A DNA stretch of 64,000 bases from Deltaproteobacteria bacterium (GCA_024636215.1 JAGXHL010000092.1:1-64000); one strand, 5' to 3'; positions 7,536-17,743 are shown, counted from the stretch's first letter. Notes: generated by a model from the letters alone, not told the origin. Numbers and translations: made by a program.

Positions 7536-7862
7536 ATGAAGACGCTTTTTTTTCTGGTTCTGATGCTTGCCTTCTCCTTTTCATTGACTTCCTCAGTTAT
7601 CGCTGAGGATATTAAGGGGCAAGGGGTCTACATGAACTTCTGCGCGACCTGCCATGACAGCGGCATTGCCGGGGCACCCAAGGTTGGTGACAAAGCAGCC
7701 TGGCAGGAGCGGATGGAAAAAGGTCCCGAGGCGATGGCGGCACTGGCGATCAAAGGTTTTCAAGGCAAGACCGGCTTTATGCCAGCCAAAGGTGGCAACA
7801 GTGCTTTAACGGATGAAGAAGTGACCTCTGCCACCCTGTACATGATCGAGCAGAGCAAATAA
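7536..7862 (+). CDS. small periplasmic class I c-type cytochrome (cytochrome c5-like)
   Basis: 108 residues with an N-terminal signal peptide cleaved near VIAED (~23). One haem site, CATCH, at residues 36-40; the likely axial Met is M82 in GFMPAKGG. The spacing and the AGAPKVGDK and GMPAKG-type motifs match the short c5/c555 monohaem cytochromes that pass electrons in the periplasm. AAAGGA precedes ATG 7536. It is a single-gene unit followed by a strong terminator. The partner oxidase or reductase is not in the window. Confidence 0.9.
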   Translation: MKTLFFLVLMLAFSFSLTSSVIAEDIKGQGVYMNFCATCHDSGIAGAPKVGDKAAWQERMEKGPEAMAALAIKGFQGKTGFMPAKGGNSALTDEEVTSATLYMIEQSK

Positions 7863-7917
7863 CACGAAACGTCTCTGGCTTGTTATTACCCGGAGGGACA
7901 CTGCAGAGAGATTAAAG

Positions 7918-7946
7918 GCCCGGAGTCGCAGACTGCCGGGCTTTTA
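7918..7946 (+). terminator. intrinsic terminator after the cytochrome gene
   Basis: GCCCGG, then inner AGTC/GACT, then CCGGGC, followed by TTTTAT. It lies ~56 bp past the cytochrome stop codon. Confidence 0.8.
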
Positions 7947-8110
7947 TCATCCCTTTTCAACGAAAAGGCTAAGCCTTCAAGACAACGATTAATTGATCGT
8001 TTACCATCGGCCGAATTTCTTGCTCGAAAAAAAATTTACGTGTTACTTTGATGGTTCGCATTTTTTATAACCTGGCTGTCTTCAAACAAAACAGCATGAT
8101 TCGGATTCCC

Positions 8111-10630
8111 ATGACACAAGAGACATCTTTCTACCAATTAAAACGCCCTGCACGCTATCTCGGTGGCGAACGGGGCAGCATCCGGAAAGACTGGGACCAG
8201 GTCGAAGTGACCTTTGCCCTGGCGTTTCCCGATGTCTACGAAGTCGGCATGAGTCATATCGGCTCTGCCATCCTTTACCGGACTCTCAACGATCAGGACT
8301 GGATCGCTGCGGAGCGAGCCTACACCCCCTGGCCAGATCGCGAACAACAGTTACGCGAGGCGCAGCGCCCCCTCGCCTCCCTGGAAAATGACCGCAGCCT
8401 CGCAGAATTCGATATTATCGGTTTTTCCCTGCAATACGAACTCTGTTACTCGAATGTTTTGTCAATGCTCGACCTGGCCGGTCTGCCGATGAGAGCCACG
8501 CAGCGAGACGAGCAATCCCCCCTGATTGTCGTCGGCGGGCCCTGCGCATTCAACCCGGAGCCTCTGGCTGATTTTTTCGACTGCGCCGTGATCGGCGACG
8601 GTGAAGAAGTCGTCCTCGAGCTTTGCTCTGCTGTGCGGGCCAGCAAATCCTGCGGAGAAAACCGTGCCACGCTACTGAAGCGACTCGCTGCCATTGAAGG
8701 GGTTTATGTCCCTGCTCACTTTACGGTCAACTACAAAGCCGACGGGCGCATCGAAACCATTACCCCGAAAGACCCTCAACAACCGAAAGTTCGCCGCCGT
8801 GTTCTTGCCGATCTCGACTCCGCAACCTATCCCGAGCAGCCGATCGTCCCCTTTTTAGAGACGATCCACGACCGGGTCGCCATAGAAGTCGCCCGCGGCT
8901 GTACTCGCGGCTGTCGCTTTTGCCAGGCCGGCTACATCTACAGACCGGTGCGCGAACGTCAACCGGACACCATCCGTAACTTAATCGATCAACTGCTCGG
9001 CAACTCCGGTTACGATGAGGTCTCGCTGTTGTCTCTGTCGACCGGTGACTACAGTGCCATTGAAACTTTGATGCAGAACCTTATGGGCTGCTACGCTGAC
9101 CAGAGTATTGCGGTGTCCTTACCCAGTCTGCGCGTCGGTTCCCTGACACCGGAATTGATGGCCGAAATCAAAAAGGTGCGCAAAACCGGTTTCACCCTTG
9201 CCCCGGAAGCAGGCAGTGAACGCCTGCGTCAAGTGATCAACAAAGGCATCAACGCTGAAGACCTGGTTGAGAGCGCCACCACGGCTTTTGAGCTCGGCTG
9301 GAGGATCATCAAGCTGTACTTCATGATCGGTCTGCCGACAGAAACTGACGAGGACCTGAACGCACTGGTTGAGCTCGCCGCCCGAGTCAAAAAAGCCGGC
9401 AAGGGCACACAGGGGGGAGCTGACGTCAATGTCTCGGTGTCAACCTTTGTCCCCAAGGCGCATACGCCTTTTCAGTGGGAAGCGCAGATCGGCTACGAAG
9501 AAACCATTGCCCGCCAGGAAATGCTGCGCGGGGCTCTGAAGAAGAAACGCTTACGCCTCAAATGGCACGACGCCGAACTCTCCTTTCTCGAAGGGGTCTT
9601 CGCCCGTGGTGACCGGCGCCTCGGCGCGGTCCTTGAAGAAGCTGTCAAACAAGGCTGTCGTTTTGATGGCTGGCGCGAACATTTTCGCTACGACCTCTGG
9701 TTGCATGCCTTTGCCAAGGCAGGCCTCGAACCGGCCTGGTACCTCCGTCAACGTTTGCCCGAAGAGACCTTTCCCTGGGAGCATATCGATGCCGGAGTCA
9801 GCAGAGACTTCCTCGAACGGGAACGCCAGGCGGCCCTGCTCGGCCAAGCCACCCCGGACTGCCGCAACGGCCAGTGCAGCAACTGTGGCCTCTGCGACTT
9901 TGAAACCGTCAAACCGAGACTCGCCGACAAAAACCGGCTCGAGCCCCCCGGCACGACAATTCCAGAAGAACCGGCGGAACCAGTCCTTTTGCCCAAACTG
10001 CGGCTGACCCTGACCAAAACCGGACGCACAGCCAGCCTGAGCCATCTTGAGTACATGACCCTGATCCACCGTGCGATTCGACGAGCGAACCTGCCGGTCA
10101 AATACTCAGCGGGCTTCCATCCGGCGCCGCGCATCAGCTTCGGGGATGCCTTGCCCCTGGGAGTGTCAAGTGAAGCGGAGCTGATCGACCTGGAATTGAG
10201 CGAGTCCTGCAATGCACAAGAGGCTCGGGCACGGCTTAACCGCGAGCTTCCGGAAGGCGTCATGGTGGTGGATGCCATAAGTTGGCCGCGCAAGGGAGAA
10301 TCGCCGGCAAACAGCATCTTTACGGCGACCTTTAAAGTCCCCCTGCCCGACGATACAGACCCACGACTTGATCAGCAGCTGAGTGCATTTCTCAACCAGG
10401 ACGCGGTAATCGTCACAAGGATGAAAAAGAATCGGCCCATCGAGATCGACCTGCGGCCCTGGGTATACGACCTGAAACGCCGGGACAGCCTGTTGTGGAT
10501 GGAGATGCATTGTGGCAGTCCTCTTTTTCTCGCGGCGTTCCTGTTAAATAAAGACGTCGAGGACGTCCGTTCAATCGGCATATGTAAAACCAGCGTCGAG
10601 TTGAAAGAACAGGATAGACTCATTAATTAG
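8111..10630 (+). CDS. radical SAM protein TIGR03960 fused to a DUF2344/TIGR03936 domain
   Basis: 839 residues from the preferred ATG at 8111. An N-terminal B12-binding-like domain (~1-190, with PDVYEVGMSH and VVGGPCAFNPEP) leads into a radical SAM core with the iron-sulfur motif CTRGCRFC near residue 275. After a small Cys cluster (CRNGQCSNCGLC, ~590-600) the last ~220 residues are the DUF2344 domain (LRLTLTKTGRTASLSHLEYM). In many Gram-negative anaerobes and Firmicutes this family sits just before rng/rplU, as here, and is thought to act on RNA or ribosomes, but the reaction is unknown to me. Upstream in-frame ATGs at 8048 and 8098 exist; none has a good ribosome site. I chose 8111 because homologues start close to the KRPARYLGGE motif. 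Confidence 0.85.
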   Translation: MTQETSFYQLKRPARYLGGERGSIRKDWDQVEVTFALAFPDVYEVGMSHIGSAILYRTLNDQDWIAAERAYTPWPDREQQLREAQRPLASLENDRSLAEFDIIGFSLQYELCYSNVLSMLDLAGLPMRATQRDEQSPLIVVGGPCAFNPEPLADFFDCAVIGDGEEVVLELCSAVRASKSCGENRATLLKRLAAIEGVYVPAHFTVNYKADGRIETITPKDPQQPKVRRRVLADLDSATYPEQPIVPFLETIHDRVAIEVARGCTRGCRFCQAGYIYRPVRERQPDTIRNLIDQLLGNSGYDEVSLLSLSTGDYSAIETLMQNLMGCYADQSIAVSLPSLRVGSLTPELMAEIKKVRKTGFTLAPEAGSERLRQVINKGINAEDLVESATTAFELGWRIIKLYFMIGLPTETDEDLNALVELAARVKKAGKGTQGGADVNVSVSTFVPKAHTPFQWEAQIGYEETIARQEMLRGALKKKRLRLKWHDAELSFLEGVFARGDRRLGAVLEEAVKQGCRFDGWREHFRYDLWLHAFAKAGLEPAWYLRQRLPEETFPWEHIDAGVSRDFLERERQAALLGQATPDCRNGQCSNCGLCDFETVKPRLADKNRLEPPGTTIPEEPAEPVLLPKLRLTLTKTGRTASLSHLEYMTLIHRAIRRANLPVKYSAGFHPAPRISFGDALPLGVSSEAELIDLELSESCNAQEARARLNRELPEGVMVVDAISWPRKGESPANSIFTATFKVPLPDDTDPRLDQQLSAFLNQDAVIVTRMKKNRPIEIDLRPWVYDLKRRDSLLWMEMHCGSPLFLAAFLLNKDVEDVRSIGICKTSVELKEQDRLIN

Positions 10631-10798
10631 TGCCCATTCGGAAACTCCGGGTGGATACATTGCACAAGCAAGCCCGCCAGCAGACCAAGCCTTTAAGTTC
10701 TTATTAGACCTTAAAGAGCTCCTGCTGCCTTGCTCGACCGTATTGACTGAATTTATAACTTTGACATATTGAACTTTTAACTTTGAAGGAGACATCCC

Positions 10799-12310
10799 AT
10801 GACCAAAGAACTGGTCATCAATACCACGTCCCATGAGACGCGAGTTGCACTTCTGGAGAGTGGCCACATTGCCGAGCTCTACATTGAACGCAACCGTGAA
10901 CTGGGCATCGTCGGCAACATCTACCGCGGCAGGGTCATCCGTGTCCTTCCCGGCATGCAAGCGGCTTTCGTCGATATCGGCCTTGAAAAAGCAGCCTTTC
11001 TCTATGTTGCCGATGTTCTCGATGAGATGGAAGCCGTAGAGCATTATGTCGAGGTTGGCCATCGTCACGACCCGCACGCCGAGGAAACGAGTGAAGAGCG
11101 CCCCCCCTTACCCCCGATCGAAGAACTTTTGCAGCAAGGCCAGGAGCTTCTGGTCCAGGTCGCCAAAGAGCCGATCGGCACCAAGGGTGCACGCATCACC
11201 TCACACATCTCACTTCCCGGGCGCAACCTGGTCTACATGCCGACAGTCGATCATGTCGGCATCTCCCGCCGGATCGAAAACGAGGAGGAGCGTGACCGGC
11301 TGAAACATCTGGTCGACATTATGCGTCCGGCCGCAACCGGGTTCATCGTCCGTACCGTGGCAGAAAGCCGCGACGGCGAGGAACTCAAGGCCGACATGGA
11401 CTATCTGGTCAACCTCTGGGAAAAGATCAGCGAGAGCTGCGAGGACAAAGGAGCTCCTTGCCTGATCCATTCAGACCTCGATGTCACCAGCAAGGTATTG
11501 CGCGACATTCTCACCGAGGATGTCTCACGGATCATCGTCGACAGTCCCGAGGAGTACAACAAGATCGGCAGTTTCCTGAACACCTTTATGCCCGGTCACA
11601 GTTTCCAGGTTGATCAATACACAGACAGTGAACCTATCTTCGACAGCTTTGGTCTCGAGGTGGAGATCGCCCGCGCGCTTGGCCGGAAAGTCTGGCTGAA
11701 GAGCGGCGGATACATCATTATAGAACAGACCGAAGCTCTGACGGCGGTCGATGTCAATACCGGGCGTTTTGTCGGCAAGCACAACCTTGAAGACACGATT
11801 CTCAAAACCAACCTGGAGGCGGTCAAAGAAGTTGCCTTCCAGTTGCGCCTGCGCAATATCGGCGGTCTGATCATTATCGATTTTATCGATATGGAAAAAG
11901 AGGCCCATCGCGAAAAGGTCCATGGTTCGCTGGAAGAAGCCCTCAAAAACGACAAGGCAAAAACCAACATCCTGAAGATTTCCGAACTCGGTCTGGTCGA
12001 AATGACCCGCAAGCGGGTGCGTGAAAGCCTCGGCCGGACACTATGTGAAGCGTGTCCCTATTGCGATGGCAGAGGTTATGTAAAAAGCCGCACAACAACC
12101 GTCTATGAGATTTTTCGCGAGCTTCAGCGTGAGATGGGCCCGGCGCCGGGTTATCGAATGACTCTTCTGGTCCATCCGGATATCGCTTCACTCCTGTATG
12201 ACGATGAACGCCACGGTATCGAAGAGTTGGAGAAGACGTTCGAAAAACAGATTACGATTACAGCACGCCAGGGCTTTCACCTGGAGCAGTTCGAGATTAT
12301 TGTCGGCTAA
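10799..12310 (+). CDS. rng: ribonuclease G/E family endoribonuclease
   Basis: 503 residues, the usual length for RNase G. An S1-type RNA-binding domain occupies ~36-125. The RNase H-like/DNase I-like catalytic region holds the metal-binding acids in TAVDVNTGRF and IIDFIDMEK. The zinc-link cysteines are in LCEACPYCDGRG near 420. The long acidic tail of RNase E is absent. Such enzymes mature the 5' end of 16S rRNA and start mRNA decay in the cytoplasm. GAAGGAG lies 8 bases before ATG 10799. The 168-bp gap upstream is AT-rich with TTGACT and TTGACA hexamers but no convincing -10. rplU follows behind its own promoter. Confidence 0.95.
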   Translation: MTKELVINTTSHETRVALLESGHIAELYIERNRELGIVGNIYRGRVIRVLPGMQAAFVDIGLEKAAFLYVADVLDEMEAVEHYVEVGHRHDPHAEETSEERPPLPPIEELLQQGQELLVQVAKEPIGTKGARITSHISLPGRNLVYMPTVDHVGISRRIENEEERDRLKHLVDIMRPAATGFIVRTVAESRDGEELKADMDYLVNLWEKISESCEDKGAPCLIHSDLDVTSKVLRDILTEDVSRIIVDSPEEYNKIGSFLNTFMPGHSFQVDQYTDSEPIFDSFGLEVEIARALGRKVWLKSGGYIIIEQTEALTAVDVNTGRFVGKHNLEDTILKTNLEAVKEVAFQLRLRNIGGLIIIDFIDMEKEAHREKVHGSLEEALKNDKAKTNILKISELGLVEMTRKRVRESLGRTLCEACPYCDGRGYVKSRTTTVYEIFRELQREMGPAPGYRMTLLVHPDIASLLYDDERHGIEELEKTFEKQITITARQGFHLEQFEIIVG

Positions 12311-12319
12311 GGTTTTTTC

Positions 12320-12349
12320 TTGACATGCTTATACCTAGAGACGTATAAG
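12320..12349 (+). promoter_or_regulatory. sigma-70-type promoter for rplU-rpmA
   Basis: TTGACA, 18 bases, TATAAG, beginning 10 bases after the rng stop codon. It leaves a ~55-nt leader before rplU. Confidence 0.7.
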
Positions 12350-12409
12350 TACCAGTTCCTAAGCGGACCAGCTCCGCAATTTCAGGTGCGAAAGCGAGGT
12401 GAACAGGCT

Positions 12410-12718
12410 ATGTACGCGGTCATTAAAACCGGAGGAAAACAATATAAAGTTTCCGCAGGCGATCTTTTAAAGGTCGAAAAACTTGATGGTGCGGTGGGTG
12501 AAACCATCGAACTGAACGAAGTCCTCATGGTTGGCGGAGCAGAGGTTAAAATCGGAACACCTCTCTTACCTAATGCGAAAGTCAGTGCGCAGATCGTTGA
12601 GCAGGGTAAAGACAAAAAAATCCTGGTCTTCAAGTCGAAGCGGCGTAAGAACACTCGCAAGAAGTACGGCCACCGTCAGCCCCTCACCCGTCTCAAGATA
12701 ACGAATATTGAAGCTTAA
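12410..12718 (+). CDS. rplU: 50S ribosomal protein L21
   Basis: 102 residues, standard length. It opens MYAVIKTGGKQYKVSAGD and ends with the basic HRQPLTRLKITNIEA tail, both diagnostic of L21. L21 binds 23S rRNA in the large subunit. The ATG at 12410 follows GAGGTG at good spacing; an upstream in-frame ATG at 12320 would add a leader no homologue has and lies in the promoter. The rpmA gene follows after 11 bp. Confidence 0.98.
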   Translation: MYAVIKTGGKQYKVSAGDLLKVEKLDGAVGETIELNEVLMVGGAEVKIGTPLLPNAKVSAQIVEQGKDKKILVFKSKRRKNTRKKYGHRQPLTRLKITNIEA

Positions 12719-12729
12719 GGAGTTAAGTC

Positions 12730-12981
12730 ATGGCTCATAAAAAAGGTGTCGGCAGTTCCAGGAACGGCCGTGATAGCGCAGGCAAACGCCTCGGAGTCAA
12801 ACGTTTCGATGGCCAGGAAGTTACCGCCGGCTCGATTCTGGTTCGCCAGCGCGGCACGACCATTCATCCGGGCAACAACGTTGGTTGCGGCAAAGACTAC
12901 ACGCTCTTCGCCCTGATCGAAGGCAAGGTCAAGTTCGAGCGTCTCGGCAAGGATCGCAAGAAAGTCAGCGTCTACGTTTAA
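12730..12981 (+). CDS. rpmA: 50S ribosomal protein L27
   Basis: 83 residues starting [16 protein letters not shown], the conserved N-terminus that reaches the peptidyl transferase centre. The Firmicutes-type cleavable N-terminal extension is absent. It also has [24 protein letters not shown] precedes the start. It is co-transcribed with rplU and closed by a hairpin terminator. Confidence 0.98.
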   Translation: MAHKKGVGSSRNGRDSAGKRLGVKRFDGQEVTAGSILVRQRGTTIHPGNNVGCGKDYTLFALIEGKVKFERLGKDRKKVSVYV

Positions 12982-13003
12982 AGAAAGACTCCTGTAAAAA
13001 TTG

Positions 13004-13044
13004 AAAAACCCGAGGTTCTTTACGTGAGCTTCGGGTTTTTCTAT
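13004..13044. terminator. intrinsic terminator after rpmA
   Basis: AAAAACCCGA pairs with TCGGGTTTTT and is followed by CTATT. A-tract and T-tract flank the stem, so it could work in both directions; only the plus-strand gene needs it. Confidence 0.8.
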
Positions 13045-13061
13045 TAAAAAGAAGGATGAAA

Positions 13062-13124
13062 GTGACGAGTAGCGAGTCGCGCGAAAAGAATCATCGCGCC
13101 ACCCGCCGCCCGCCGCCCGCCACG
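13062..13124. repeat. low-complexity CG-rich repeat just before obgE
   Basis: GTGACGAGTAGCGAGTCGCG is followed by three near-perfect 7-bp units of the type CCCGCCG (13100-13122). The block ends 4 bases before the obgE start codon and occupies the place where a ribosome site should be. It resembles dispersed intergenic repeats rather than a regulatory site. Confidence 0.5.
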
Positions 13125-13128
13125 AAAA

Positions 13129-14169
13129 ATGAAATTTATTGATGAGGTCAATATACACGTCAAGGCCGGTGACGGCGGTCGCGGCTGCCTCTCCTTCCGC
13201 CGTGAGAAATTCATCCCCCTCGGTGGTCCGGACGGCGGTGATGGCGGTCGCGGCGGCGATGTGCTGCTGGAAGTGGACATGGCCCTGACCACCCTCCTCG
13301 ACCTGCGCTACAAACATCATCTCAAAGCCAAGAACGGCATGCCGGGCATGGGCAAGAACATGCACGGCAAAAGTGGCAGCGATCTGGTCATCAAGGTTCC
13401 GCCTGGCACCCTCGTCTACGATGATGAAACCGGAGAACTGCTTGCCGACCTGACCAAATCCGATCAAGGGTTTCTCCTCCTCAAAGGTGGTCAGGGCGGT
13501 CGCGGCAATGCGCGGTTTCTGTCCTCCACCAACCGGGCTCCCCGCCACACTCAGCCGGGCATGCCGGGAGAGGAACGCGTTCTGCGCTTGCAGCTCAAGC
13601 TGCTCGCCGATGTCGGTCTGGTGGGCTTACCCAATGCGGGCAAATCGACCTTGATTTCATCGATCTCGGCAGCCCGCCCAAAGATTGCCGACTACCCTTT
13701 CACGACCCTGGTGCCAAACCTTGGCGTGGTCAAGCATGGCGACTTTCGTTCTTTTGTCATGGCCGACATTCCCGGGCTGATTGAAGGTGCCAGCGACGGC
13801 CAGGGCCTGGGCTCTCGCTTTTTACGACACATCGAACGCACCGATCTCTTTCTGCACCTCGTCGATCTCTCCAGCCTGCAGGAAGGCGACCCGATCGAAA
13901 ACTTCGAAAAAATCAACCAGGAGCTGGAGCGCTTCAATCAGGAACTGAGAGAACGTCCCATGCTGGTGATCTTCACCAAACAGGACATTACCGAGGTTCG
14001 CGAAGCGACAGATGAAATTCGCACCGAGTTCGAACGGCGCGGCTTCAAGACTCTTGCCATCTCGGCCGTCACCCGAGAAGGGCTGGCTGAACTGGTCACG
14101 ATTATCGCTCGCGAGCTTGATCGCATGCGTCAGGCCGATCCGCTTGACAGTCCTTTCTACGAGAGGTAG
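13129..14169 (+). CDS. obgE: Obg family GTPase
   Basis: 346 residues. A Gly-rich Obg fold (~1-158; GDGGRGCLSFRREKFIPLGG) is followed by a G domain with G1 GLPNAGKST at 166-174, G3 DIPG and G4 FTKQD. The C-terminal OCT domain found in some Obg proteins is absent, normal for proteobacteria. Obg acts in late 50S assembly and stringent-response signalling. The position right after rplU-rpmA is conserved in many bacteria. There is no Shine-Dalgarno sequence before ATG 13129: the bases there belong to the CG-rich repeat. Confidence 0.97.
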   Translation: MKFIDEVNIHVKAGDGGRGCLSFRREKFIPLGGPDGGDGGRGGDVLLEVDMALTTLLDLRYKHHLKAKNGMPGMGKNMHGKSGSDLVIKVPPGTLVYDDETGELLADLTKSDQGFLLLKGGQGGRGNARFLSSTNRAPRHTQPGMPGEERVLRLQLKLLADVGLVGLPNAGKSTLISSISAARPKIADYPFTTLVPNLGVVKHGDFRSFVMADIPGLIEGASDGQGLGSRFLRHIERTDLFLHLVDLSSLQEGDPIENFEKINQELERFNQELRERPMLVIFTKQDITEVREATDEIRTEFERRGFKTLAISAVTREGLAELVTIIARELDRMRQADPLDSPFYER

Positions 14170-14210
14170 AATTTTCGAGTTTTTTCAACAACTTCTACAA
14201 GAAGACCACA

Positions 14211-15332
14211 ATGCGTACAATTCTTCTGGCACATGTCAAACGAGTCGTCATCAAGATCGGCAGCGGCGTCATCTCCAACGCTGCGGGCCTTGATCTGGAT
14301 CGGATTGCAACCATCTGCGAAGACGTCCACAAGCTGCGCCAGCGTGGCTATGAAGTCATTCTGGTTTCCTCTGCAGCGGTCGCTGCAGGCAAGGCTGATC
14401 TGGGCATCGTCGGCAAACCGAAAACGATACCCCTTAAGCAGGCCGCTGCGGCCATCGGCCAAAGCCGTCTTATGCGCGCCTACAAGGATGCGTTACACTG
14501 CTACGACCTGAAAGTGGGCCAGATCCTCCTGACACGTGACGACCTCGCCAACCGCCGGCGTTATCTCAACGCACGCAACACCTTGATGACTTTGCTTGAA
14601 TACGGTGTGGTACCGATCATTAACGAGAATGATTCCGTCGTCGTTGATGAAATTCGTTTCGGCGACAACGACAACCTCTCCGCCATGACCACCAACCTGG
14701 TGGAAGCCCAACTCCTGGTCATCCTTTCCGACGTCGACGGTCTCTACGACAGTGACCCGCGCAAAAACCCTGAGGCCCGTCTGATTTCCGAAGTCGAGCG
14801 GCTCACCCCCGAGATCGAAGCCATGGCCGGCAGAGAAGACACGGATCTCGGTACCGGCGGCATGATCACCAAGCTCAAGGCAGCCAAGCGGGCCACGCTT
14901 TTTGGTGCCGGCACGGCCATTATCAACGGTCGCACACCACACAACCTGCTTTATCTTTTCGATGGCCACGAGCTCGGCACCTACTTCCTGCCGGCACGCG
15001 ACCCCATGGCCGCACGCAAGCACTGGATCGCCTTCACCAAGAAGCCCAAAGGCAAGTTGCTCCTCGATCCAGGCGCACAGGCAGCTGTAACCGAGCGTGG
15101 CAAAAGCCTTTTACCATCAGGAATTCATCGCCTTGAAGGCACTTTTGAACGTGGCGATGCCGTACGCATCTGCAACCTGGAAGGAACGGAATTCGCCAAG
15201 GGTGTCACCAATTACAACTCATCCGAGCTGGTCAGAATTCTCGGCAAAAACACCAGAGACATTGCAGGAATTCTCGGCTACCAGTACGGCGACGAGGTCG
15301 TTCACCGCGACAACATGGTCATCAACACATGA
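14211..15332 (+). CDS. proB: glutamate 5-kinase
   Basis: 373 residues. An amino-acid kinase domain ([11 protein letters not shown] near the start, [18 protein letters not shown] substrate loop, [12 protein letters not shown]) is followed by a C-terminal PUA domain (~280-373). It phosphorylates glutamate with ATP, the first step of proline synthesis, and is usually inhibited by proline. It lies 41 bp after obgE and 13 bp before proA, consistent with one transcript. Confidence 0.97.
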   Translation: MRTILLAHVKRVVIKIGSGVISNAAGLDLDRIATICEDVHKLRQRGYEVILVSSAAVAAGKADLGIVGKPKTIPLKQAAAAIGQSRLMRAYKDALHCYDLKVGQILLTRDDLANRRRYLNARNTLMTLLEYGVVPIINENDSVVVDEIRFGDNDNLSAMTTNLVEAQLLVILSDVDGLYDSDPRKNPEARLISEVERLTPEIEAMAGREDTDLGTGGMITKLKAAKRATLFGAGTAIINGRTPHNLLYLFDGHELGTYFLPARDPMAARKHWIAFTKKPKGKLLLDPGAQAAVTERGKSLLPSGIHRLEGTFERGDAVRICNLEGTEFAKGVTNYNSSELVRILGKNTRDIAGILGYQYGDEVVHRDNMVINT

Positions 15333-15345
15333 AGGAGCAGCCAAG

Positions 15346-16602
15346 ATGAACGTAGCTGAACAGATGCTGAAAACTGCACAGGAGGCCAAAGCCGCGTCAC
15401 GGATGCTGGCCAGCCTTTCTTCCGCAGTCAAGAACGAGCTGCTGCAGAAAATGGCAGAAGCTCTGATAAACCATACCGAGGCATTGATCGAGGCCAACGA
15501 GAAAGACCTGATGGCAGCCCGCGAAGCAGGATTGGCGCCGGCCATGATTGATCGTCTGACTCTTGATTCGCAACGCATCCGCGGCATGGCAGACGGTTTA
15601 CATGAGGTCGCCGACCTTCCTGACCCGGTCGGTGAAATCACCGGCATGTGGCGGCGTCCCAACGACTTGCAGATCGGTCGCATGCGCATCCCGCTCGGCG
15701 TGATCGGCATCGTCTACGAATCACGACCCAACGTAACCGCCGACGCGGCCGGTCTTTGCCTGAAGAGCGGCAACGCTGTGATCTTGCGTGGCGGCAAGGA
15801 GGCCATTCACTCCAACCTGGCAATCGGCAAAATTCTGAAAAGCGAACTGGAACGCATGCGACTGCCTGCCGCAGCCCTGCAAGTGATCGAAACAACGGAC
15901 CGGGATGCCATTCTCGAACTGCTCAAACTGGAGGAGGAGATCGACTTGATCATTCCGCGCGGCGGTGAAGGCCTGATTCGTTTCGTCAGTGAAAATTCGC
16001 GCATTCCAGTAATCAAACACTACAAAGGCGTCTGCCACACCTTTGTTGATGCCAGCGCCGACTATGCCAAGGCAGAGAGCATCTGCATCAACGCCAAAGT
16101 GCAACGTCCAGGTGTCTGCAACGCCATGGAAACACTGCTCATCCATCAGGACATCGCGGAGACTTTCGTGCCCTACATCGCTTCTGCCATGCGCGCCCAG
16201 GGCGTCGAACTGCGCGGTTGCGAAACCACCAGGGAGTTTGCTCCGGAAGCGCTCCCGGCAACCGAAGAAGATTGGCACGCCGAATATCTCGACCTGACCC
16301 TGGCGGTGCGCGTGGTCGAGAGCCTCGATGAAGCGATCAAACACATTCAAACTTATGGCTCGCTGCACACGGAAGTCATCATCACCCGCGACTATGAAAA
16401 TTCACAACGCTTTCTGCGCGAGATTAACTCGAGTGTCGTCATGGTCAACGCTTCATCGCGTTTCTCTGATGGCAATCAATTCGGACTGGGCGCCGAGATT
16501 GGCATATCAACAAGCAAGCTTCACTCCTTCGGGCCCATGGGCCTCGAAGATCTGACCACACGTAAATTTATCGTGCTTGGAAACGGCCAGGTAAGGCCGT
16601 GA
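15346..16602 (+). CDS. proA: gamma-glutamyl phosphate reductase
   Basis: 418 residues from ATG 15346, which follows GAAGGAG at ideal spacing; longer in-frame extensions would overlap proB. It is an aldehyde-dehydrogenase-fold enzyme with catalytic C258 in [13 protein letters not shown] and the family motifs [16 protein letters not shown] and [15 protein letters not shown]. It reduces glutamyl phosphate with NADPH to the semialdehyde that cyclises to pyrroline-5-carboxylate. It follows proB directly. Confidence 0.97.
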   Translation: MNVAEQMLKTAQEAKAASRMLASLSSAVKNELLQKMAEALINHTEALIEANEKDLMAAREAGLAPAMIDRLTLDSQRIRGMADGLHEVADLPDPVGEITGMWRRPNDLQIGRMRIPLGVIGIVYESRPNVTADAAGLCLKSGNAVILRGGKEAIHSNLAIGKILKSELERMRLPAAALQVIETTDRDAILELLKLEEEIDLIIPRGGEGLIRFVSENSRIPVIKHYKGVCHTFVDASADYAKAESICINAKVQRPGVCNAMETLLIHQDIAETFVPYIASAMRAQGVELRGCETTREFAPEALPATEEDWHAEYLDLTLAVRVVESLDEAIKHIQTYGSLHTEVIITRDYENSQRFLREINSSVVMVNASSRFSDGNQFGLGAEIGISTSKLHSFGPMGLEDLTTRKFIVLGNGQVRP

Positions 16603-16661
16603 ACGAACCGCGGTGAATGAAGATCCAGCGGATCTCTCAAATCAACGCCATCATATCAACT

Positions 16662-17318
16662 ATGAAAACCGGAATTCTCGGCGGTACATTTAATCCAATC
16701 CATCTGGCGCACCTGCGCATCGCAGAAGAGGTACACCGTGCGTGCTTGCTTGACAGGACGCTGTTTATTCCGGCTGCCGAACCACCGCACAAAGAGGTTG
16801 CCGGCGAAGTCACTTTCGCCCAGCGCTTCGCCATGGTCGAGGCAGCGATCAAGGATCATCCAGGGTTCCAGGCCTGCGACCTCGAACTGCAGCGAAGCGG
16901 CAAAAGCTTCTCTGTCGACACCCTGGAGATTCTACGCCAGAAGGATCCGCAGGGAGAACGCTACTTCATCATTGGCCTCGATTCTTATCGTGACATCGCC
17001 TCATGGAAAGATTTCTCCCGGCTTTTCAACCTCAGCCACCTGGTCGTGACGACCCGTCCAGGCGTCGTAATCAAGGACTCTCTGGAGCCCCTTCCCGTTG
17101 CGATGCACAAGGACTTCTGTTACGATGAAGGGGCAAAAAAATTACGTCACAAATCAGGCAATTATCTGATTTTTCTGGAAGAGACCAGGCTCGATATCTC
17201 ATCGACACAGATTCGCCACCTGAAAAGGAAAGGCCAATCGATCGAACACCTGGTTCCGGCTGCCGTCGCTGCTTATATTGAAGAGAATGGCCTCTACAAA
17301 GAGCGCCGGCGTTCATGA
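16662..17318 (+). CDS. nadD: nicotinate-mononucleotide adenylyltransferase
   Basis: 218 residues from ATG 16662, chosen because the nucleotide-binding motif GILGGTFNPIHLAH must lie at the very N-terminus; the in-frame ATG at 16617 would add a tail not seen in the family. ISSTQIR near the end is the second signature. It adds AMP from ATP to nicotinate mononucleotide in NAD synthesis. The stop codon overlaps the rsfS start by 4 bp. Confidence 0.95.
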   Translation: MKTGILGGTFNPIHLAHLRIAEEVHRACLLDRTLFIPAAEPPHKEVAGEVTFAQRFAMVEAAIKDHPGFQACDLELQRSGKSFSVDTLEILRQKDPQGERYFIIGLDSYRDIASWKDFSRLFNLSHLVVTTRPGVVIKDSLEPLPVAMHKDFCYDEGAKKLRHKSGNYLIFLEETRLDISSTQIRHLKRKGQSIEHLVPAAVAAYIEENGLYKERRRS

Positions 17319-17743
17319 CAGCACAACACTCTACCTCAGGGAAAACCTGCTTACAGGGAGTCATTAATTTGTTATCGCAAGACCGGGCGCAAAAGTGCGC
17401 CGCTTTAGCCCTCGATAAAAAAGCCTTTAACGTCCGGATACTCGACGTTCGTAAAATTTCGTCACTGACCGATTTTCTTGTGCTTGCCTCCGGCAGCTCC
17501 GACCGCCAGGTCAAAGCGGCCGCAGAATCGGTACAGCTCGGCCTGAAAAAAGACCACGCAACCATGCCGATCGGTACAGAAGGACTCAATGAAGGTCGTT
17601 GGGTCCTGATCGACTACGGTGATGTCATGGTGCATGTTTTCCACGAACCGGTTCGACTCTTTTACGACCTGGACGGTCTCTGGTGTGATGCCGAAGAAGT
17701 CCAGATCCAGGAAGAAGCCCTGGCGGGCCAGAACAGCCAGTGA
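17315..17743 (+). CDS. rsfS: ribosome silencing factor
   Basis: 142 residues of the RsfS/YbeB (DUF143) family: KKAFNVRILDVRKISSLTDF, the conserved GSSDRQVKA stretch and WVLIDYGDVMVHVFHEPVRLFYDLDGLW. It binds L14 on the 50S subunit and blocks joining with 30S when nutrients are short. It has ~22 extra N-terminal residues compared with typical members, so a start further in is possible, but the ATGA overlap with nadD supports 17315. It overlaps rlmH by 4 bp. Confidence 0.95.
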   Translation: MTAQHSTSGKTCLQGVINLLSQDRAQKCAALALDKKAFNVRILDVRKISSLTDFLVLASGSSDRQVKAAAESVQLGLKKDHATMPIGTEGLNEGRWVLIDYGDVMVHVFHEPVRLFYDLDGLWCDAEEVQIQEEALAGQNSQ

